Shown here one piece after another: positions 58,138 through 64,000 of a stretch of DNA of 64,000 nt. Origin of the DNA: Ophioderma brevispina (lineage: Eukaryota; Echinodermata; Ophiuroidea; Amphilepidida; Ophiodermatidae); assembly GCA_023653785.1 (NCBI GenBank), contig JAMKCH010084956.1:1-64000 (forward strand). Reading direction: 5' to 3'. The translations under genes were made by a program, and so were the position numbers. Each line of letters opens with the position of its first letter. The stretch's first letter is position 1. The notes below the pieces were generated by a model. The model was not told where the DNA came from. It saw only the letters and a list, made by a program, of their open reading frames with translations, and ran no database searches.

Positions 58138-60750
58138 CGACGACGACGACGACGACGATGATGATGATGATGGTGATGGTGGTGGTGGTATTGGTGGTGG
58201 TGGTGATAGCAGTGCTGACGATGCAGAGGATTCCGGTGATCACGATGATGATAAAATTTGGTTTAATAAAAACCAATATAAATTGGATGAATTTCATCCA
58301 CTTGATTGATAGTTCAGTGAGGTAATTCTAGAAGGCAATTTGGATATTTTTCTACTTGCCGACTTTGCATAATACATCAGATGTATATTGAATTAGTCCT
58401 GTAGCATCATGAAATTACAATTCCATGATCAATTAGATCAGAGAAGAAAAATGTCATTATATGATATATGGTGTATTAAGCGACCTTGTTTACCTTTTAC
58501 AGGCTCTACAAGTTATCCATACACAAAATATTCAACGATGGTTGTGATGGTTGTGTAACTTCAAGTAAAAATTAAAATTGAAATTGGCAAATGAAATACC
58601 TATTATTTTGTGCTTATATCAATATTCGGTTCAAAGGTTTGAAAAACAATGCGCTTATTGTGCTACTAGTAATATTTTATTCTCTCTGAGTTGCCCAATT
58701 GGTACTGATTGAAAATAGCGCTGCGTTGTTTAATTGCGTTCATGTTAAAAACCAGTGAATTTAATTAATTTTAAGGTATTGTTTAATAATTTAACATAAT
58801 TATATTTCAGCTATAATACTGGTTAACACGTTTAAGTAGTGAACAAGGGGGTCCTAGGGACCCGCTTATCCACCAACGGAAGTGTCAGTAAAATATTAAT
58901 TGGTTACAACAGCCTAGCCATATCTCCATCACGCCACTGTACACACCAATTAAAGTTCCACGGCAGATATTTCCACCTACCAAAAATATGACATTATTAC
59001 ATCATCCGTGTTCAATATAGGTGGATTGGAGCAATTAGAACACGTATTAACAACTTTTTTCATTCTAAATATATATTATGTAAACGAGGTCGTGTTGTTC
59101 CAAATTTGAAAATAATGTTTTGCCCCTTACTTTTAGGTTTCTTCGTGGCATTCTAACTTCATTACTTAATTGTTATTATGACCCTGCATGACGACGCGAT
59201 GGATTTCAATTTTTTTTGCACCAATGCAAGCGCAACTAAAAGTTAGACAAATACAAAAAATATAAACCAAATATATTGCAGCGTTAAAAAACGCCGGTCG
59301 AAAAACAAAAAAATAGGTCCCTATGAACCCCCCCCCCCCCTTATGCTGTTAAGTCCTAATAGAATACATTAAGATAGTTAAGATATATTTCTCACATTTG
59401 TCAAAGTTTTTGCTCGAGAAATAAGTGTTCAAACTAAAAGACAGTACTAAATCTTATATCTTGCAATAGTAAAGGCGGGCTTGCTTAACGCTTTCGGTGT
59501 TTGACAGGGGTTTTTGTTGTACAGCTTATTCATGTGCATATGCAAGAGTCAATCCCTTGCAATGCCTTTTAAGATCGCAAAAGATTACAGACCAGCACCG
59601 ATGGGTGCACCGGTCAAACAATACATCTGTCAGGTGCCGTACACGAAAGATGCTATGCAAATGTGATTTCCTTGAAAGCATGGATGCGTGAATTTAAATT
59701 ACGTAATAGTGTACAGAGTAGTGTTTTAGTTATATCATTATTTAAAACATCTTGATTTAAAAATATTGTACTTAGTATAAAATATAACGGGATCAATCGT
59801 GGGAAAATCGTATAGTCAATAACTTCGACTTGTTAGGGCATTAGGTATATTATATTACACTATAAGGATGAAGTTTAGAATTAGTTTACTAGAATAAATC
59901 GGTACTCTCCATAAGACCATGTTAAAAATAAAATGTAGATCGTTTTTGAACAGTGCAGTTGATAGTAAGTCTATTTTTCTTTATGTGTTTCTTGTGTTTG
60001 TTTTAACGTGTGTTATATGCTTTTAAGATTTTGTGTGGTCGATGCTAAGCGGTTGATGTAATGTAGTATTCCGTTTTACATCTGTCAGCTGGTGATAGCC
60101 GTTAAAATATGTTGGCAAAGACCATTTTTCTTCACGAGACTGACGAGATAACTCAAAAGATAACTTAACAAACAAACATGTAAACAGACAAAGACAATAA
60201 TCAGATAATTGAAACATCTGTTAGAAAAGAAATGTGGAATTACGATCCTTTTTGGCTAGTTGTCCTTCATGCAGTGATTCCATTTGGCTTTGTTTTGCTT
60301 TTTCATAATTTCACGGTTATAATAAGCCAGACAATAAAATCGTTTTAAATAGCCCTTAGCAATTTCAATTTTCAGTTGAATTGCATATAATGAAATCACT
60401 TGTGTTATTAGAAACAGGTATATTATCAACTCACACTATTGATAACTGTTTATCATGCCTCGGAAAGAATTGTCAACTTACACATTATAAAAAATACTGC
60501 TTTGTACTTAAAAATCCCGTATGGTATATACCATTGCATGGTGTAACATTGTGATATTGGATATTGACAATTCTGTACAGAAATGTGTTTTGCTTTGACT
60601 ACAAAATGCATGTATCAAATTATATTTGTCATGTCATTATCTAGGTTGAATATTTGGCATTAGGTGTAAATCCCTAACGTCCCTTAAATGCATTTTTGTG
60701 TACTTTTTAAAAATCACGGAGCGGACCTCTATCCTGCCCATAGATCTAAC
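57742..60750 (+). repeat. 3.0 kb tandem duplication, unit 2
   Basis: Copy of 54731-57741 at an offset of about 3009 bp, joined head to tail at AACAAGAAGAGA. The LINE fragment at its start (57739-57889) keeps an open frame with RRDIRSLGLELTIQEAEQLA, whereas unit 1 is frame-broken there. At the right end the match stops after TAGATCTAACAAGAA, which agrees with a short AAGAA microhomology at the junction. Confidence 0.9.
57947..58207. repeat. GAT/GAC/GGT microsatellite, unit 2
   Basis: Matches the tract in unit 1 in length and interruption pattern as far as I can read. Confidence 0.95.
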
Positions 60751-61185
60751 AAGAAAAATAACGCTACCTCCTTTTGCGGTGATCGTCAGGTTGGTAGTCA
60801 TTTTCCTCTAGGGACGTTAGGGATACAAACATAACTGATAATTCCATTGTAGTGACAAGCACTATAATATTGTATCTGTATGTAATAATAAAACAGGTCA
60901 ACTTGCACTGTAAAAATTCCATACTCAAAAGATATCTATAAAATAAATCTGTGTGCTGTGCATTATAACAAATTGGGTTATATAAACTACCTCTACGCAA
61001 TGATAGGTATGTCTACGTTTGGATTTCTACTATGTGTACGTCTGCAACGTCACAAGGCTTCAGCAGCTGACTTCCAAAAGTTCTACACTAATGATAATTC
61101 AGTCAAAGTGTATTAATTTCCAATGTCAATGCCTACGTAGCTATATATCGAATAGGACATATTATACAAATACTACATGGTTGGA
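60751..61185. other. Non-coding stretch
   Basis: Nothing recognised. The frame at 60764-61000 minus is unrecognised. Confidence 0.5.
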
Positions 61186-61272
61186 GGGGAAATAGTGCAA
61201 TCTATTTTTCCCGAGGTACTGGCTACAGGCCTGTAGCCAGTACCGAGGGAAAAATAGTTGTACTATTTCCCC
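61186..61272. repeat. 87-bp near-perfect palindrome
   Basis: GGGGAAATAGT at the left is mirrored by ACTATTTCCCC at the right. CTATTTTTCCC pairs with GGGAAAAATAG, and the central 30 bp (GGTACTGGCTACAGG and its complement) is perfectly symmetric with no loop. Confidence 0.95.
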
Positions 61273-61859
61273 GACATAGCATTACACCTTTATAAATATT
61301 TACGAGATAATGGTATTTTCAAAGTGCCTTTGGAGACCATATCGTGTTGACTGTAAGCTTTTCTTTGCATAGAAATCGCCATCCCGTTTACTAACCTCGG
61401 CGTAAAATCACCCCAACAACTCGTCCAAGTCAGCACAATTTAGCGCTTCAGCTTCCGCGAGAGAACTTCTTTTACGTAGGGTCAGTGGCTGAAAGTATTT
61501 CACACAAACATCCTTCCGGATGACAAATCGCGTGTTTTGTGCATCTTATTTGTTTAAAGCAGCAATTTCGTGTCTGTCAAAGACGCTGACCGATTGCTAG
61601 CTAGCGCCATTTGTTTTGTGTTGTTACAAGCGGAGCTTCTTCCCTTCTTTTTAGGAGAACCATAATAACTACAATGCGTGAACAAAGTGCTAACAAATAA
61701 CTTTGCCTCTGGGTACGATGTTAACTAGTAGTAAAAATCCGTAGCATGGAAATAGCTCAATTCACTGATAGCTCATTTATCACCGTGTCCTGTGCATTTA
61801 CGCAATGAAATGCAGCACTTATGGCCTATTACTCATGAATATTTTATAAAGGGGTAATA

Positions 61860-63475
61860 ATCTTTGCTGCTACATTTTTTGCATGTAGTCCATATTGAAA
61901 TTTACGCTCTCCTGTAATGGGTTGGACAAATTCCAAAGATAGTCCCTGTAAAATTATACTTTTTACTATGATGTTTTATATATTATCTATATAATATTTA
62001 GTCATATATATATATAGATATATATATAATATATTTATATACAATTTTGTCAAAATGGATAGACATTCTGGTTATCTGTCGCTACGCTATTTCACCCTCC
62101 CATGGATCACAGGCAATGTGATCCCATGTGAGGGTGAAACTCTGATTATCGACAGCTATTCCAGAATTTCTATCTGTGACATTTTTTATAAGCTCTTCAC
62201 TATGAATTTAAGGCACTCTTACTCAAAGGTTAGTCATCTGCAATTTTTGTATCTATGTGATATATATATATATATATATATAAATTATAAAATTACAAGT
62301 ATAGACCTCTGGAAAGGCAACCGTTAACTCTATTTACACGGCATACCCTCACTTACGATCACAGGGCTTCCGATCTTCAGACGGATGATGACTCATAGTG
62401 GTGTCTTAACCAGAAGACCTGTATGTATATCATGCCAAGGTGTCACGACTGAGGCATTTTTTTCCAGCACTGGTCTGTACTTTTCCAAATATCTAGAGTG
62501 CTCAACCACTACGAATAGTGTGGGCGTAATATACCTCATAGTAAACAGTATTATTTACACTAAAATTCAAATCACTCTGGTTTGTAATTCGTACACATTG
62601 TTATGATATACGGCGGTCCGAAGTGTGTAGTCCTGTGTCACAGACGTCGAAAGATATTATCTAATTAGTCCTGCGCGAAGAGATTAACGTTTTCAATCCG
62701 TCATAGCGAATTCATGCAAATGAAACTAAACCCCAAATATCGCCGGAAAACGAAGGTGGTTCTATGGAGTTTTTGCATCCGAAGGTCCGTTACGATATTT
62801 TGTTTGGATATGTATCGTAATTGGGTCTGAACCTATAGAACCTAGCGAAAAAAATTCAACGTTTTTGTTGGGTACTTCCGGTGCTCGCAAACACGGTAAC
62901 AGTGAACCGCAATCTCTTCTGGCCGCATCCCTTTTTTCCCACAATGCTTTTCGGTATTATTCCCGTCTTGATATACATCATGTCTTTGGTTTAAAAGACA
63001 CGACCTATTATCATCATCCGTCTGAAATCGGATGCCCTGTGATCGTAGTGGAGGGTAAATGCCGTGAAATTCAGAGTAACGGGTGGCCTTTCCAGAGATC
63101 TATCTTTGTAAAATTTATTTACCGCTCTCCTGTAATGGATTGAACACTTCTTAAATTCCAAGATATATCCACCTGTACATAATACTGTTTACTATGATGT
63201 TAATATTTACGCCCCCCACGATTCGGAGTGTTTGAGGCACTCTCGACTATTTTTGGAAAAGTACAGACCAGTGCTGTAAATGCCCTCAGTCGTGACACCA
63301 TGGCATGGGGGATGCCCTGTGATCGTAAGTGAGGTATGCCGAAACTTGAGTAACGGTTGCCTTTCCAGATGTCTATACTTGTAATTTATTTTCCCGCTCT
63401 CCTATAATGGGATGACACTCTTAATTCCCAAAGTAGTCACCTGTAAATAATAACGGTTTACTATGAGGTTATATA
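61860..63475. repeat. Cluster of related repeats in both orientations
   Basis: CGCTCTCCTGTAATGG followed by a TTTACTATGATGTT block occurs at about 61909-61975, 63123-63200 and, with changes, 63395-63465. Segment 62272-62560, read on the minus strand, matches 63190-63385 (GGAAAAGTACAGACCAGTGC, TCGTGACACC, CCCTGTGATCGTA, GGTTGCCTTTCCAGA), and 62985-63120 carries part of the same module. TA runs lie near 62000-62040 and 62261-62281. Confidence 0.75.
62073..62155. repeat. Imperfect palindrome
   Basis: TTTCACCCTCCCATGGATCAC is mirrored by GTGATCCCATGTGAGGGTGA a few bases later. The outer CTGTCG and CGACAG also pair. Confidence 0.8.
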
Positions 63476-63572
63476 TATATCTATATCTCTCTCTCTCTCG
63501 CTCCTTTTCCCCTTTCCCTGGTTTTCCTCTCTCTCTCTCATCTCCTACTCTCTTTCTCTCCCTCTGCCCTCC
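63469..63572. repeat. TA run followed by CT-rich microsatellite
   Basis: TATATATATC is followed by CTCTCT runs and other pyrimidine-rich sequence. Confidence 0.9.
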
Positions 63573-64000
63573 CACAAAAGATATTCACTTCCAGCGGGAG
63601 AGTGGCTCATAACTAAAACAAAGAAGAGCCGAGGTGCCGATTTCGCGAACACAAACACGACGCGACAGTTTGCTGATGAATCCGTTAGGCATGAAAACTG
63701 GCGCAAGTACAACAGCTAACCATTTTGTTGATCAGATTTTTTTTCCTTCACTTTGAAGTATAGTCTAGTTTTTTCATCCCAATATCATAAAGTTGCATTG
63801 TCCATACTCGCGTTTATGGCGTGTTGGATTTTTTTAGGATTTCCCATTCCATGGTATATTGGGAACGTTTCCTATTCAGTCTCCATACGTATTTGGATAG
63901 TTTCTGTTTCTTTTTCTTTCTCGTACTTATCATGTGTTGAAACGATTGTTGTGATGTGTTTAAATCTCTTTTAAAAAAAGCTCCTCCCGAAAGGCCTATG
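63573..64000. other. Non-coding stretch at the window end
   Basis: The frame at 63753-63974 encodes a hydrophobic, unrecognised 73-residue peptide. No gene can be supported. Confidence 0.4.

Noticed and set aside
54731..60750. LTRs of a 3-kb retroelement
   Set aside because: The direct repeats are head to tail with no internal region between them, and they contain a LINE end and a microsatellite.
62055..62327. 90-codon plus-strand frame as a gene
   Set aside because: It crosses a palindrome and a TA microsatellite within the repeat cluster.

Overview
The window looks like repeat-dense, AT-rich intergenic DNA from an animal genome, most plausibly a marine invertebrate. The basis is the content: decayed CR1/L2-like and RTE-like non-LTR retrotransposons, tRNA-derived SINE sequence, and many small non-autonomous DNA transposons with TTAA, TA or 8-bp target duplications. 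The phylum is not resolved. I found no protein-coding host gene that I can name, and no rRNA gene, functional tRNA gene, CRISPR array or operon. Most open frames are short, unrecognised, or by-products of microsatellites.

1-10.3 kb: a repeat copy (231-400, second copy at 9540-9720); a ~0.9 kb foldback element (2326-3216); a CCGTAATT-rich repeat (3505-4800) split by a foldback MITE and a TTAA element; GT and GAAA tracts; a foldback element with a tRNA-Thr-like Pol III unit at its centre (7287-7512); and a minus-strand RTE-like relic (9766-10285).

14-20 kb: the most informative part. A 5'-truncated CR1/L2-like LINE (14461-16861) sits inside the second copy of a ~230 bp tandem repeat. It was hit by a TTAA MITE, a hAT-like element and a palindromic MITE. 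Removing the first two at their target duplications rejoins the reverse-transcriptase reading frame. A cluster of GTCAC-N4-GTGAC motifs, another LINE relic and a tRNA-derived SINE follow.

20-42 kb: an RTE-like C-terminal relic (23405-24190), a SINE tail split by a mariner-type MITE (30269-30822), several TTAA MITEs, a long pyrimidine triplet tract, foldback elements, and an inverted pair of dispersed repeats (24.7 and 41.2 kb).

42-54.8 kb: no recognisable genes, frequent long G or C runs, a three-copy dispersed repeat and two inverted copies of the MITE seen at 34.5 kb.

54.2-64 kb: an RTE-like LINE tail running into a GAT/GAC microsatellite, all caught in a near-identical 3.0 kb tandem duplication, then a 30-bp perfect palindrome and a cluster of related repeats in both orientations.

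There is no gene network to describe. The history is nested insertion and local duplication. Family names rest on protein motifs, terminal repeats and target duplications read by eye, without database comparison.
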